A stretch of 64,000 nt of DNA. It comes from Hydractinia symbiolongicarpus (Eukaryota > Cnidaria > Hydrozoa > Anthoathecata > Hydractiniidae). Position 1 is the first letter of the stretch, and each line of letters opens with the position of its first letter. Below, one piece after another: positions 24,335 to 37,012 of the stretch. Location: positions 27,195,501-27,259,500 of the forward strand of contig NC_079881.1 in the NCBI RefSeq assembly GCF_029227915.1, read 5' to 3'. The translations under genes were made by a program, and so were the position numbers. The notes under the pieces were generated by a model. It made no database searches. It was given only the letters and a program-made list of their open reading frames with translations, and was not told the origin of the DNA.

Positions 24335-27135
24335 TTTAGTGGTGAAAAAAAACTTTAAAAAATCATTCGGGAAATGAGTTTATTCCCTGGGTACTTTCTT
24401 TGTATACATTCGAATACACGGGCCAGGCCCGGGATTTAGGGGAAATCGCTGGTTTTCGTTTGCCGGCGATTAAACCTCTTTTATTCAGCCTCTCATCAAA
24501 AATGAAAACATTTTTGAAAACTACAAGTCTTATGCGTTTTAGTGGTGAAAAAATAATTTAAAAAATCGTTCTGGAAATGAGTTTACTCACAGGGTACTTT
24601 CTTTGTATACATTCGACTATACGGGCCAAGCCCGGGATTTGCGGGAAATCGCGGGTTTTCGTTTGCCGGCGATCAAACCTCTTTCATTAAGCGTCTCATC
24701 AAAAATGAAAACATTTTTGAAAACTACAAGTCTCATGGGCTTTAGTGGTGAAATAATAATTTAAAAAATCGTTCGGGAAATGAGTTTACTCCCTGGGTAC
24801 TTTCTGTGTATACTTTTGACTATACGGGCCGAGTCTGGGATTTACGGGAAATCGCAGATTTCGTTTGCCGCCGATTAAACTTCTTTTATTCAGCGTCTCA
24901 TCAAAAATGAAAACATTTTTAAAAACTACAAGTCTCATGCGATTTAGTGGTGAAAAGATAATTTAAAAAATCGTTCTGGAAATGAGTTTACTCACAGGGT
25001 ACTTTCTTTGTATACATTCGACTATACGGGACAAGCCCGGGATTTACGGGAAATTGCGGGTTTTCGTTTGCCGGCGATTAAACCTCTTTCATTAAGCGTC
25101 TCATTAAAAATGAAAACATTTTTAAAAACTACAAGACTCATTCGTTCTAATGGTGCAGAAATAAGTTGAAAAATCGTTCAGGAAATCAGTTTACTTCTTG
25201 GGTACTTTCTTTATATACATTCAACTATACGGGCCAAGCCCGGCATTTACGGGAAATCGCGGGTTTTCGTTTGCCGGCGATTAAATTTCTTTTATTCAGC
25301 GTCTTATCAAAAATGAAAACATTTTTGAAAACTACAAGTCTTATGCGTTTTAGTGGTGAAAAAATAATTTAAAAAATCGTTCTGGAAATGAGTTTACTCA
25401 CAGAGTACTTTCTTTGTATACATTCGACTATACACGCCAAGCCCGGGATTTACGGGAAATCGCGGGTTTTCGTTTGCCGGCGATTAAACCTCTTTTATTC
25501 AGCGTCTCATCAAAAATGAAAACATTTTTAAAAACTACAAGTCTTATGCGTTTTAGTGGTGAAAAAATAATTTAAAAAATCGTTCTGGAAATGAGTTTAC
25601 GCACAGGGTACTTTCTTTGTATACATTCGATTATACGGGCCAAGCCCGGGATTTGCGGGAAATCGCGGGTTTTCGTTTGCCGGCGATCAAACCTCTTTCA
25701 TTAAGCGTCTCATCAAAAATGAAAACATTTTTGAAAACTACAAGTCTCCTGGGCTTTAGTGGTGAAATAATAATTTAAAAAATCGTTCGGGAAATGAGTT
25801 TACTCCCTGGGTACTTTCTGTGTATACTTTTGACTATACGGGCCGAGTCTGGGATTTACGGGAAATCGCAGGTTTTCGTTTGCCGGCGATTAAACTTCTT
25901 TTATTCAGCGTCTCATCAAAAATGAAAACATTTTTAAAAACTACAAGTCTCATGCGATTTAGTGGTGAAAAGATAATTTAAAAAATCGTTCTGGAAATGA
26001 GTTTACTCACAGGGTACTTTCTTTGTATACATTCGACTATACGGGAAAAGCCCGGGATTTACGGGAAATCGCGGGTTTTCGTTTGCCGGCGATTAAACCT
26101 CTTTCATTAAGCGTCTCATTAAAAATGAAAACATTTTTGAAAACTACAAATCTCATTCGTTCTAGTGGTGCAGAAATAATTTAAAAAATTGTTCGGGAAA
26201 TCAGTTTACTCATTGGGTACTTTCTTTATATACATTCAACTATACGTGCCAAGCCCGGGATTTACGGGAAATCGCGGGTTTTCGTTTGCCGGCGATTAAA
26301 CTTCTTTTATTCAGCGTCACGTCAAAAATGAAAACCAGTTTGAAAACTACAAGTCTCATGCGTTTTAGTGGTGAAAACATAATTTAAAAATCGTTCGAGA
26401 AATGAGTTTACTCCCTGGGTACTTTCTTTGTATACTTTTGACTATACGGGCCGAGTCTGGGATTTACGGGAAATCGCAGGTTTTCGTTTGCCGGCGATTA
26501 AACTTCTTTTATTCAGCGTCTCATCAAAAATGAAAACATTTTTGAAAACTACAAGTCTCATTTGTTCTAGTGGTGCAGAAATAATTTGAAAAATCGTTCG
26601 GGAAATCAGTTTACTCATTTACGGGATTTACGGGAAATCGCGGGTTTTCGTTTGCCGGCGATTAAACCTCTTTCAATAAGCGTCTCATCAAAAATGAGAA
26701 CATTTTTGAAAACTACAAGTCTCCTGTGTTTTAGTGGTGAAAAAAAACTTTAAAAAATCATTCGGGAAATGAGTTTATTCCCTGGGTACTTTCTTTCTTT
26801 ACATTCGACTACACGGGCCAGGCCCGGGATTTAGGGGAAATCGCTTGTTTTCGTTTGGCGGCGATTAAACTTCTTTTATTCAGCGTCTCATCAAAAATGA
26901 AAACATTTTTGAAAACTACAAGTCTTATGCGTTTTAGTGGTGAAAAAATAATTTAAAAAATCGTTCTTGAAATGAGCTTACTCACAGGGTACTTTCTTTG
27001 TATACATTCGACTATACGGGCCAAGCCCGGGATTTGCGGGAAATCGCATGTTTTCGTTTGCCGGCGATCAAACCTCTTTCATTAAGCGTCTCATCAAAAA
27101 TGAAAACATTTTTAAAAACTACAAGTCTCATTCGT
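24335..27135 (+). repeat. 2.8-kb tandem duplication, copy 2
   Basis: This repeats copy 1 with its private marks. It begins inside the hybrid monomer at 24,321, which starts CTCATGGG like R and continues AAAAAAAACTTTAAAAAATCATT like P. Differences noticed: GCAGATTTCG here, a one-base loss relative to copy 1; TTTACGCACAGGG; CGCGGGTTTTCG where copy 1 has CGCGGATTTTCG; and GCATGTTTTCG near the end. After about 27,132 the two copies diverge, where a V-type monomer replaces R. Confidence 0.88.
26552..26715 (+). repeat. Truncated 164-bp monomer, second copy
   Basis: This is the counterpart of the 23,751 monomer, 2,801 bp downstream, with the same TTTACTCATTTACGGGATTTACGGG junction. It shows that the short monomer was copied as part of the larger duplication and did not arise twice. 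Confidence 0.88.
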
Positions 27136-29225
27136 TCTAGTGGTGCAGAAATAATTTGAAAAATTGTTCGGGAAATCAGTTTACTCATTGGGTACTTTCT
27201 TTATATACATTCAACTATACGTGCCAAGCCCGGGATTTACGGGAATGCTCGGGTTTTCGTTTGCCGGCGATTAAACTTCTTTTATTTAGCGTATCATCAA
27301 AAATGAAAACAAGTTTGAAAACTACAAGTCTCATGCGTTTTAGTAGTGAAAAAATAATTTAAAAAACCGTTCTGGAAATGATTTTACTCACAGGGTACTT
27401 TCTTTGTATACATTCGACTATACGGGCCAAGCCCGGGATTTGCGGGAAATCGCGGGTTTTTGTTTGCCGGCGATCAAACCTCTTTCATTAAGCGTCTCAT
27501 CAAAAATGAAAACATTTTTAAAAACTACAAGTCTCATGGGCTTTAGTGGTGAAATAATAATTTAAAAAATCGTTCGGGAAATGAGTTTAATCCCTAGGTA
27601 CTTTCTTTGTACACTTTTGACTATACGGGCCGAGTCTGCGATTTACGGGAAATCGCAGGTTTTCGTTTGCCGGCGATTAAACTTCTTTTATTCAGCGTCT
27701 CATCAAAAATGAAAACATTTTTGAAAACTACAAGTCTCGTGCGATTTAGCGGTGAAAAGATAATTTAAAAAATCGTTCTGGAAATGATTTTACTCACAGG
27801 GTACTTTCTTTGTATACATTCGACTATACGGGCCAAGCCCGGGATTTGCGGGAAATCGCGGGTTTTTGTTTGCCGGCGATCAAACCTCTTTCATTAAGCG
27901 TCTCATCAAAAATGAAAACATTTTTAAAAACTACAAGTCTCATGGGCTTTAGTGGTGAAATAATAATTTAAAAAATCGTTCGGGAAATGAGTTTAATCCC
28001 TAGGTACTTTCTTTGTACACTTTTGACTATACGGGCCGAGTCTGGGATTTACGGGAAATCGCAGGTTTTCGTTTGCCGGCGATTAAAATTCTTTTATTCA
28101 GCGTCTCATCAAAAATGAAAACATTTTTGAAAACTACAAGTCTCGTGCGATTTAGCGGTGAAAAGATAATTTAAAAAATCGTTCTGGAAATAAGTTTACT
28201 CACAGGATACTTTCTTTGTATACATTCGACTATACGGGACAAGCCCGGGATTTACGGGAAATCGCGGGTTTTCGTTTGCCGGCGATTAAACCTCTTTCAT
28301 TAAGCGTCTCATTAAAAATGAAAACATTTTTGAAAACTACAAGTCTCATTCGTTCTAGTGGTGCAGAAATAATTTGAAAGATTGTTCGGCTAATCAGTTT
28401 ACTCATTGGGTACTTTCTTTATATACATTCAACTATACGTGCCAAGCCCGGGATTTACGGGAATGCTCGGGTTTTCGTTTGCCGGCGATTAAACTTCTTT
28501 TATTTAGCGTATCATCAAAAATGAAAACATTTTTAAAAACTACAAGTCTCATGGGCTTTAGTGGTGAAATAATAATTTAAAAAATCGTTCGGGAAATGAG
28601 TTTAATCCCTAGGTACTTTCTTTGTACACTTTTGACTATACGGGCCGAGTTTGGGATTTACGGGAAATCGCAGGTTTTCGTTTGCCGGCGATTAAACTTC
28701 TTTTATTCAGCGTCTCATCAAAAATGAAAACATTTTTGAAAACTACAAGTCTCGTGCGATTTAGCGGTGAAAAGATAATTTAAAAAATCGTTCTGGAAAT
28801 AAGTTTACTCACAGGATACTTTCTTTGTATACATTCGACTATACGGGACAAGCCCGGGATTTACGGGAAATCGCGGGTTTTCGTTTGCCGGCGATTAAAC
28901 CTCTTTCATTAAGCGTCTCATTAAAAATGAAAACATTTTTGAAAACTACAAGTCTCATTCGTTCTAGTGGTGCAGAAATAATTTGAAAGATTGTTCGGCT
29001 AATCAGTTTACTCATTGGGTACTTTCTTTATATACATTCAACTATACGTGCCAAGCCCGGGATTTACGGGAATGCTCGGGTTTTCGTTTGCCGGCGATTA
29101 AACTTCTTTTATTTAGCGTATCATCAAAAACTGGGATTTACGGGAAATCGCAGGTTTTCGTTTGCCGGCGATTAAACTTCTTTTATTCAGCGTCTCATCA
29201 AAAATGAAAACATTTTTAAAAACTA
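27122..29225 (+). repeat. Early, irregular part of the four-monomer HOR family
   Basis: Monomers run V2, Q2, R4, D/Q2 hybrid, R4, D, V2/R hybrid, R4, D, V2 composite. V2 is recognised by GGGAATGCTCGGG and TATTTAGCGTATC; Q2 by TTTAGTAGTG, AAACCGTTCTGG and GGGTTTTTGTTTGCC; R4 by TTTAATCCCTAGG and TTGTACAC; D by CTCGTGCGATTTAGCGG. The unit order is the same as the regular 812-bp HOR downstream but is broken by dimer-scale deletions. Confidence 0.8.
28949..29225 (+). repeat. Composite 277-bp monomer (V2 plus 74-bp R4 tail)
   Basis: A V2 monomer runs up to GCGTATCATCAAAAA, then jumps to CTGGGATTTACGGGAAATCG of an R4 monomer and continues to the R4 end. The 277-bp unit therefore equals 203 plus 74 bp; 129 bp spanning the junction of two monomers is missing. 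The join is out of monomer register and has almost no homology at the junction. Confidence 0.9.
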
Positions 29226-30442
29226 CAAGTCTCATGCGATTTAGTGGTGAAAAGATAATTTAAAAAATCGTTCTGGAAATGAGTTTACTCACAGGGTACT
29301 TTCTTTGTATACATTCGACTGTACGGGACAAGCCCGGGATTTACGGGAAATCGCGGGTTTTCGTTTGCCGGCGATTAAACCTCTTTCATTAAGCGCCTCA
29401 TTAAAAATGAAAACATTTTTAAAAACTACAAGTCTCATTCGTTCTAGTGGTGCAGAAATAATTTGAAAAATCGTTCGGGAAATGAGTTTACTCCCTGGGT
29501 ACGTTCCTTTTATACTTTTGACTATACGGGCCAAGCCCGGGATTTACGGGAAATCGCGGGTTTTCGTTTGCCGGCGATTAAACTTCTTTTATTCAGCGTC
29601 TCATCAAAAATGAAAACATTTTTGAAAACTACAAGTCTTATGCGCTTTAGTGGTGAAATAATAATTTAAAAAATCGTTCGGGAAATGAGTTTAATCCCTA
29701 GGTACTTTCTTTGTACACTTTTGACTATACGGGCCGAGTCTGGGATTTACGGGAAATCGCAGGTTTTCGTTTGCCGGCGATTAAACTTCTTTTATTCAGC
29801 GTCTCATCAAAAATGAAAACATTTTTGAAAACTACAAGTCTCGTGCGATTTAGCGGTGAAAAAATAATATAAAAAATCGTTCGGAAATTGAGTTCACTCC
29901 CTGGGTAATTTCTTTGTATACTTTTGACTATACGGGCCAAGCCCGGGATTTACGGGAAATCGCGGGTTTTCGTTTGCCGGCGATTAAACTTCTTTTATTC
30001 AGCGTCTTATCAAAAATGAAAACATTTTTGAAAACTACAAGTCTTATGCGTTTTAGTGGTGAAAAAATAATTTAAAAAATCGTTCTGGAAATGACTTTAC
30101 TCACAGGGTACTTTCTTTGTATACATTCGACTATACGGACAAGCCCGGGATTTACGGGAAATTGCGTGTTTTCGTTTGCCGGCGATTAAACCTCTTTCAA
30201 TAAGCGTCTCATCAAAAATGAGAACATTTTTGAAAACTACAAGTCTCCTGCGTTTTAGTGGTGAAAAAAAACTTTAAAAAATCATTCGGCAAATGAGTTT
30301 ATTCCCTGGGTACTTTCTTTGTATACATTCGACTACACGGGCCAGGCCCGGGATTTAGGGGAAATCGCTGGTTTTCGTTTGCCGGCGATTAAACTTCTTT
30401 TATTCAGCGTCTCATCAAAAATGAAAACATTTTTGAAAACTA
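29226..30442 (+). repeat. Mixed monomers E, F, R4, D/Z, S, P
   Basis: Six monomers link the irregular block to the regular 812-bp HOR. E carries CTCATGCGATTTAGTGG and GGGACAAGCCC; F carries a V-like start followed by GGGTACGTTCC; D/Z is a hybrid starting CTCGTGCG and continuing AATATAAAAAATCGTTCGG; the S monomer (30,038) is 202 bp because it reads ATACGGACAAG with one G missing. S and P here are the same types as in the left-hand 12-mer block. Confidence 0.75.
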
Positions 30443-33400
30443 CAAGTCTTATGCGCTTTAGTGGTGAAAAAATAATTTAAAAAATCGTTCTAGAAATGAG
30501 TTTACTCACAGGGTACTTTCTTTGTATACATTCGACTATACGGGCCAAGCCCGGGATTTGCGGGAAACCGCGGGTTTTCGTTTGCCGGCGATCAAACCTC
30601 TTTCATTAAGCGTCTCATCAAAAATGAAAACATTTTTAAAAACTACAAGTCTCATGGGCTTTAGTGGTGAAATAATAATTTAAAAAATCGTTCGGGAAAT
30701 GAGTTTACTCCCTAGGTACTTTCTTTGTACACTTTTGACTATACGGGCCGAGTCTGGGATTTACGGGAAGTCGCAGGTTTTCGTTTGCCGGCGATTAAAC
30801 TTCTTTTATTCAGCGTCTCATCAAAAATGAAAACATTTTTGAAAACTACAAGTCTCGTGCGATTTAGCGGTGAAAAGATAATTTAAAAAATCGTTCTGGA
30901 AATGAGTTTACTCACAGGATACTTTCTTTGTATACATTCGACTATACGGGACAAGCCCGGGATTTACGGGAAATCGCAGGTTTTCGTTTGCCGGCGATTA
31001 AACCTCTTTCATTAATCGTCTCATTAAAAATGAAAACATTTTTGAAAACTACAAGTCTCATTCGTTCTAGTGGTGCGGAAATAATTTGAAAAATTGTTCG
31101 GGAAATCAGTTTACTCATTGGGTACTTTCTTTATATACATTCAACTATACGTGCCAAGCCCGGGATTTACGGGAATGCTCGGGTTTTCGTTTGCCGGCGA
31201 TTAAACTTCTTTTATTTAGCGTATCATCAAAAATGAAAACAAGTTTGAAAACTACAAGTCTCATGCGTTTTAGTAGTGAAAAAATAATTTAAAAAACCGT
31301 TCTGGAAATGAGTTTACTCACAGGGTACTTTCTTTGTATACATTCGACTATACCGGCCAAGCCCGGGATTTGCGGGAAATCGCGGGTTTTCGTTTGCCGG
31401 CGATCAAACCTCTTTCATTAAGCGTCTCATCAAAAATGAAAACATTTTTAAAAACTACAAGTCTCATGGGCTTTAGTGGTGAAATAATAATTTAAAAAAT
31501 CGTTCGGGAAATGAGTTTAATCCCTAGGTACTTTCTTTGTACACTTTTGACTATACGGGCCGAGTCTGGGATTTACGGGAAATCGCAGGTTTTCGTTTGC
31601 CGGCGATTAAACTTCTTTTATTCAGCGTCTCATCAAAAATGAAAACATTTTTGAAAACTACAAGTCTCGTGCGATTTAGCGGTAAAAAGATAATTAAAAA
31701 AATCGTTCTGGAAATAAGTTTACTCACAGGATACTTTCTTTGTATACATTCGACTATACGGGACAAGCCCGGGATTTACGGGAAATCGCGGGTTTTCGTT
31801 TGCCGGCGATTAAACCTCTTTCATTAAGCGTCTCATTAAAAATGAAAACATTTTTGAAAACTACAAGTCTCATTCGTTCTAGTGGTGCAGAAATAATTTG
31901 AAAAATTGTTCGGTTAATCAGTTTACTCAATGGGTACTTTCTTTATATACATTCAACTATACGTGCCAAGCCCGGGATTTACGGGAATGCTCGGGTTTTC
32001 GTTTGCCGGCGATTAAACTTCTTTTATTTAGCGTATCATCAAAAATGAAAACAAGTTTGAAAACTACAAGTCTTATGCGCTTTGGTGGTGAAAAAATAAT
32101 TTAAAAAATCGTTCTAGAAATGAGTTTACTCACAGGGTACTTTCTTTGTATACATTCGACTATACGGGCCAAGCCCTGGATTTGCGGGAAATCGCGGGTT
32201 TTCGTTTGCCGGCGATCAAACCTCTTTCATTAAGCGTCTCATCAAAAATAAAAACATTTTTAAAAACTACAAGTCTCATGGGCTTTAGTGGTGAAATAAT
32301 AATTTAAAAAATCGTTCGGGAAATGAGTTTAATCCCTAGGTACTTTCTTTGTACACTTTTGACTATACGGGCCGAGTCTGGGATTTACGGGAAATCGCAG
32401 GTTTTCGTTTGCCGGCGATTAAACTTCTTTTATTCAGCGTCTCATCAAAAATGAAAACATTTTTGAAAACTACAAGTCTCGTGCGATTTAGCGGTAAAAA
32501 GATAATTAAAAAAATCGTTCTGGAAATAAGTTTACTCACAGGATACTTTCTTTGTATACATTCGACTATACGGGACAAGCCCGGGATTTACGGGAAATCG
32601 CGGGTTTTCGTTTGCCGGCGATTAAACCTCTTTCATTAAGCGTCTCATTAAAAATGAAAACATTTTTGAAAACTACAAGTCTCATTCGTTCTAGTGGTGC
32701 AGAAATAATTTGAAAAATTGTTCGGTTAATCAGTTTACTCAATGGGTACTTTCTTTATATACATTCAACTATACGTGCCAAGCCCGGGATTTACGGGAAT
32801 GCTCGGGTTTTCGTTTGCCGGCGATTAAACTTCTTTTATTTAGCGTATCATCAAAAATGAAAACAAGTTTGAAAACTACAAGTCTTATGCGCTTTGGTGG
32901 TGAAAAAATAATTTAAAAAATCGTTCTAGAAATGAGTTTACTCACAGGGTACTTTCTTTGTATACATTCGACTATACGGGCCAAGCCCTGGATTTGCGGG
33001 AAATCGCGGGTTTTCGTTTGCCGGCGATCAAACCTCTTTCATTAAGCGTCTCATCAAAAATAAAAACATTTTTAAAAACTACAAGTCTCATGGGCTTTAG
33101 TGGTGAAATAATAATTTAAAAAATCGTTCGGGAAATGAGTTTAATCCCTAGGTACTTTCTTTGTACACTTTTGACTATACGGGCCGAGTCTGGGATTTAC
33201 GGGAAATCGCAGGTTTTCGTTTGCCGGCGATTAAACTTCTTTTATTCAGCGTCTCATCAAAAATGAAAACATTTTTGAAAACTACAAGTCTCGTGCGATT
33301 TAGCGGTGAAAAGATAATTTAAAAAATCGTTCTGGAAATAAGTTTACTCACAGGATACTTTCTTTGTATACATTCGACTATACGGGACAAGCCCGGGATT

Positions 33401-36400
33401 TACGGGAAATCGCGGGTTTTCGTTTGCCGGCGATTAAACCTCTTTCATTAAGCGTCTCATTAAAAATGAAAACATTTTTGAAAACTACAAGTCTCATTCG
33501 TTCTAGTGGTGCAGAAATAATTTGAAAAATTGTTCGGGAAATCAGTTTACTCATTGGGTACTTTCCTTATATACATTCAACTATACGTGCCAAGCCCGGG
33601 ATTTAGGGGAAATCGCTGGTTTTCGTTTGCCGGCGATTAAACTTCTTTTATTCAGCGTCTCATCAAAAATGAAAACATTTTTGAAAACTACAAGTCTTAT
33701 GCGCTTTAGTGGTGAAAAAATAATTTAAAAAATCGTTCTAGAAATGAGTTTACTCACAGGGTACTTTCTTTGTATACATTCGACTATACGGGCCAAGCCC
33801 GGGATTTGCGGGAAACCGCGGGTTTTCGTTTGCCGGCGATCAAACCTCTTTCATTAAGCGTCTCATCAAAAATGAAAACATTTTTAAAAACTACAAGTCT
33901 CATGGGCTTTAGTGGTGAAATAATAATTTAAAAAATCGTTCGGGAAATGAGTTTACTCCCTAGGTACTTTCTTTGTACACTTTTGACTATACGGGCCGAG
34001 TCTGGGATTTACGGGAAATCGCAGGTTTTCGTTTGCCGGCGACTAAACTTCTTTTATTCAGCGTCTCATCAAAAATGAAAACATTTTTGAAAACTACAAG
34101 TCTCGTGCGATTTAGCGGTGAAAAGATAATTTAAAAAATCGTTCTGGAAATGAGTTTACTCACAGGATACTTTCTTTGTAAACATTCGACTATACGGGAC
34201 AAGCCCGGGATTTACGGGAAATCGCGGGTTTTCGTTTGCCGGCGATTAAACCTCTTTCATTAAGCGTCTCATTAAAAATGAAAACATTTTTAAAAACTAC
34301 AAGTCTCATTCGTTCTAGTGGTGCAGAAATAATTTGAAAAATTGTTCGGGAAATCAGTTTACTCATTGGGTACTTTCTTTATATACATTCAACTATACGT
34401 GCCAAGCCCGGGATTTACGGGAATGCTCGGGTTTTCGTTTGCCGGCGATTAAACTTCTTTTATTTAGCGTATCATCAAAAATGAAAACAAGTTTGAAAAC
34501 TACAAGTCTCATGCGTTTTAGTAGTGAAAAAATAATTTAAAAAACCGTTCTGGAAATGATTTTACTCACAGGGTACTTTCTTTGTATACATTCGACTATA
34601 CGGGCCAAGCCCGGGATTTGCGGGAAATCGCGGGTTTTTGTTTGCCGGCGATCAAACCTCTTTCATTAAGCGTCTCATCAAAAATGAAAACATTTTTAAA
34701 AACTACAAGTCTCATGGGCTTTAGTGGTGAAATAATAATTTAAAAAATCGTTCGGGAAATATGTTTAATCCCTAGGTACTTTCTTTGTACACTTTTGACT
34801 ATACGGGCCGAGTCTGGGATTTACGGGAAATCGCAGGTTTTCGTTTGCCGGCGATTAAACTTCTTTTATTCAGCGTCTCATCAAAAATGAAAACATTTTT
34901 GAAAACTACAAGTCTCGTGCGATTTAGCGGTGAAAAGATAATTTAAAAAATCGTTCTGGAAATAAGTTTACTCACAGGATACTTTCTTTGTATACATTCG
35001 ACTATACGGGACAAGCCCGGGATTTACGGGAAATCGCGGGTTTTCGTTTGCCGGCGATTAAACCTCTTTCATTAAGCGTCTCATTAAAAATGAAAACATT
35101 TTTGAAAACTACAAGTCTCATTCGTTCTAGTGGTGCAGAAATAATTTGAAAAATTGTTCGGGAAATCAGTTTACTCATTGGGTACTTTCTTTATATACAT
35201 TCAACTATACGTGCCAAGCCCGGGATTTACGGGAATGCTCGGGTTTTCGTTTGCCGGCGATTAAACTTCTTTTATTTAGCGTATCATCAAAAATGAAAAC
35301 AAGTTTGAAAACTACAAGTCTCATGCGTTTTAGTAGTGAAAAAATAATTTAAAAAACCGTTCTGGAAATGATTTTACTCACAGGGTACTTTCTTTGTATA
35401 CATTCGACTATACGGGCCAAGCCCGGGATTTGCGGGAAATCGCGGGTTTTTGTTTGCCGGCGATCAAACCTCTTTTATTCAGCGTCTCATCAAAAATGAA
35501 AACATTTTTGAAAACTACAAGTCTCGTGCGATTTAGCGGTGAAAAGATAATTTAAAAAATCGTTCTGGAAATAAGTTTACTCACAGGATACTTTCTTTGT
35601 ATACATTCGACTATACGGGACAAGCCCGGGATTTACGGGAAATCGCGGGTTTTCGTTTGCCGGCGATTAAACTTCTTTTATTTAGCGTATCATCAAAAAT
35701 GAAAACAAGTTTGAAAACTACAAGTCTCATGCGTTTTAGTAGTGAAAAAATAATTTAAAAAACCGTTCTGGAAATGATTTTACTCACAGGGTACTTTCTT
35801 TGTATACATTCGACTATACGGGCCAAGCCCGGGATTTGCGGGAAATCGCGGGTTTTTGTTTGCCGGCGATCAAACCTCTTTCATTAAGCGTCTCATCAAA
35901 AATGAAAACATTTTTAAAAACTACAAGTCTCATGGGCTTTAGTGGTGAAATAATAATTTAAAAAATCGTTCGGGAAATGAGTTTAATCCCTAGGTACTTT
36001 CTTTGTACACTTTTGACTATACGGGCCGAGTCTGGGATTTACGGGAAATCGCAGGTTTTCGTTTGCCGGCGATTAAACTTCTTTTATTCAGCGTCTCATC
36101 AAAAATGAAAACATTTTTGAAAACTACAAGTCTCGTGCGATTTAGCGGTGAAAAGATAATTTAAAAAATCGTTCTGGAAATAAGTTTACTCACAGGATAC
36201 TTTCTTTGTATACATTCGACTATACGGGACAAGCCCGGGATTTACGGGAAATCGCGGGTTTTCGTTTGCCGGCGATTAAACCTCTTTCATTAAGCGTCTC
36301 ATTAAAAATGAAAACATTTTTGAAAACTACAAGTCTCATTCGTTCTAGTGGTGCAGAAATAATTTGAAAGATTGTTCGGCTAATCAGTTTACTCATTGGG

Positions 36401-36606
36401 TACTTTCTTTATATACATTCAACTATACGTGCCAAGCCCGGGATTTACGGGAATGCTCGGGTTTTCGTTTGCCGGCGATTAAACTTCTTTTATTTAGCGT
36501 ATCATCAAAAACTGGGATTTACGGGAAATCGCAGGTTTTCGTTTGCCGGCGATTAAACTTCTTTTATTCAGCGTCTCATCAAAAATGAAAACATTTTTAA
36601 AAACTA
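30443..36606 (+). repeat. Four-monomer HOR Q-R4-D-V2 (812 bp), eight successive units
   Basis: Units start at 30,443, 31,255, 32,067, 32,879, 33,691, 34,503, 35,315 and 35,721. Each contains a Q-type, an R4, a D and a V2 monomer. The unit at 35,315 is collapsed to two hybrid monomers (406 bp), and the last unit ends with a 277-bp composite monomer. Units 3 and 4 share AGTCTTATGCGCTTTGGTGG and CATCAAAAATAAAAAC, and two D monomers (31,661 and 32,473) share GCGGTAAAAAG, so neighbouring units were copied recently. The V2 monomer at 33,488 has acquired a P-type centre (TTAGGGGAAATCGCTGG), a likely conversion patch. Confidence 0.9.
36330..36606 (+). repeat. Composite 277-bp monomer, second copy
   Basis: This has the same CATCAAAAACTGGG junction as the composite monomer at 28,949, and the flanking E and F monomers follow in the same order. 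The two copies lie 7,381 bp apart. A rare non-homologous join in both places means one block was copied from the other. Confidence 0.9.
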
Positions 36607-37012
36607 CAAGTCTCATGCGATTTAGTGGTGAAAAGATAATTTAAAAAATCGTTCTGGAAATGAGTTTACTCACAGGGTACTTTCTTTGTATACATTCGAC
36701 TATACGGGACAAGCCCGGGATTTACGGGAAATCGCGGGTTTTCGTTTGCCGGCGATTAAACCTCTTTCATTAATCGCCTCATTAAAAATGAAAACATTTT
36801 TAAAAACTACAAGTCTCATTCGTTCTAGTGGTGCAGAAGTAATTTGAAAAATCGTTCGGGAAATGAGTTTACTCCCTGGGTACGTTCCTTGTATACTTTT
36901 GACTATACGGGCCAAGCCCGGGATTTACGGGAAATCGCGGGTTTTCGTTTGCCGGCGATTAAACTTCTTTTATTCAGCGTCTCATCAAAAATGAAAATAT
37001 TTTTGAAAACTA
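36607..37012 (+). repeat. E-F monomer pair, duplicate of 29,226-29,631
   Basis: E (36,607) and F (36,810) follow the second composite monomer exactly as they follow the first. They share CCTCATTAAAAATG and GGGTACGTTCC. Differences from the first pair include CATTAATCGCC against CATTAAGCGCC, GACTATACGGG against GACTGTACGGG and CCTTGTATAC against CCTTTTATAC. Confidence 0.82.
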
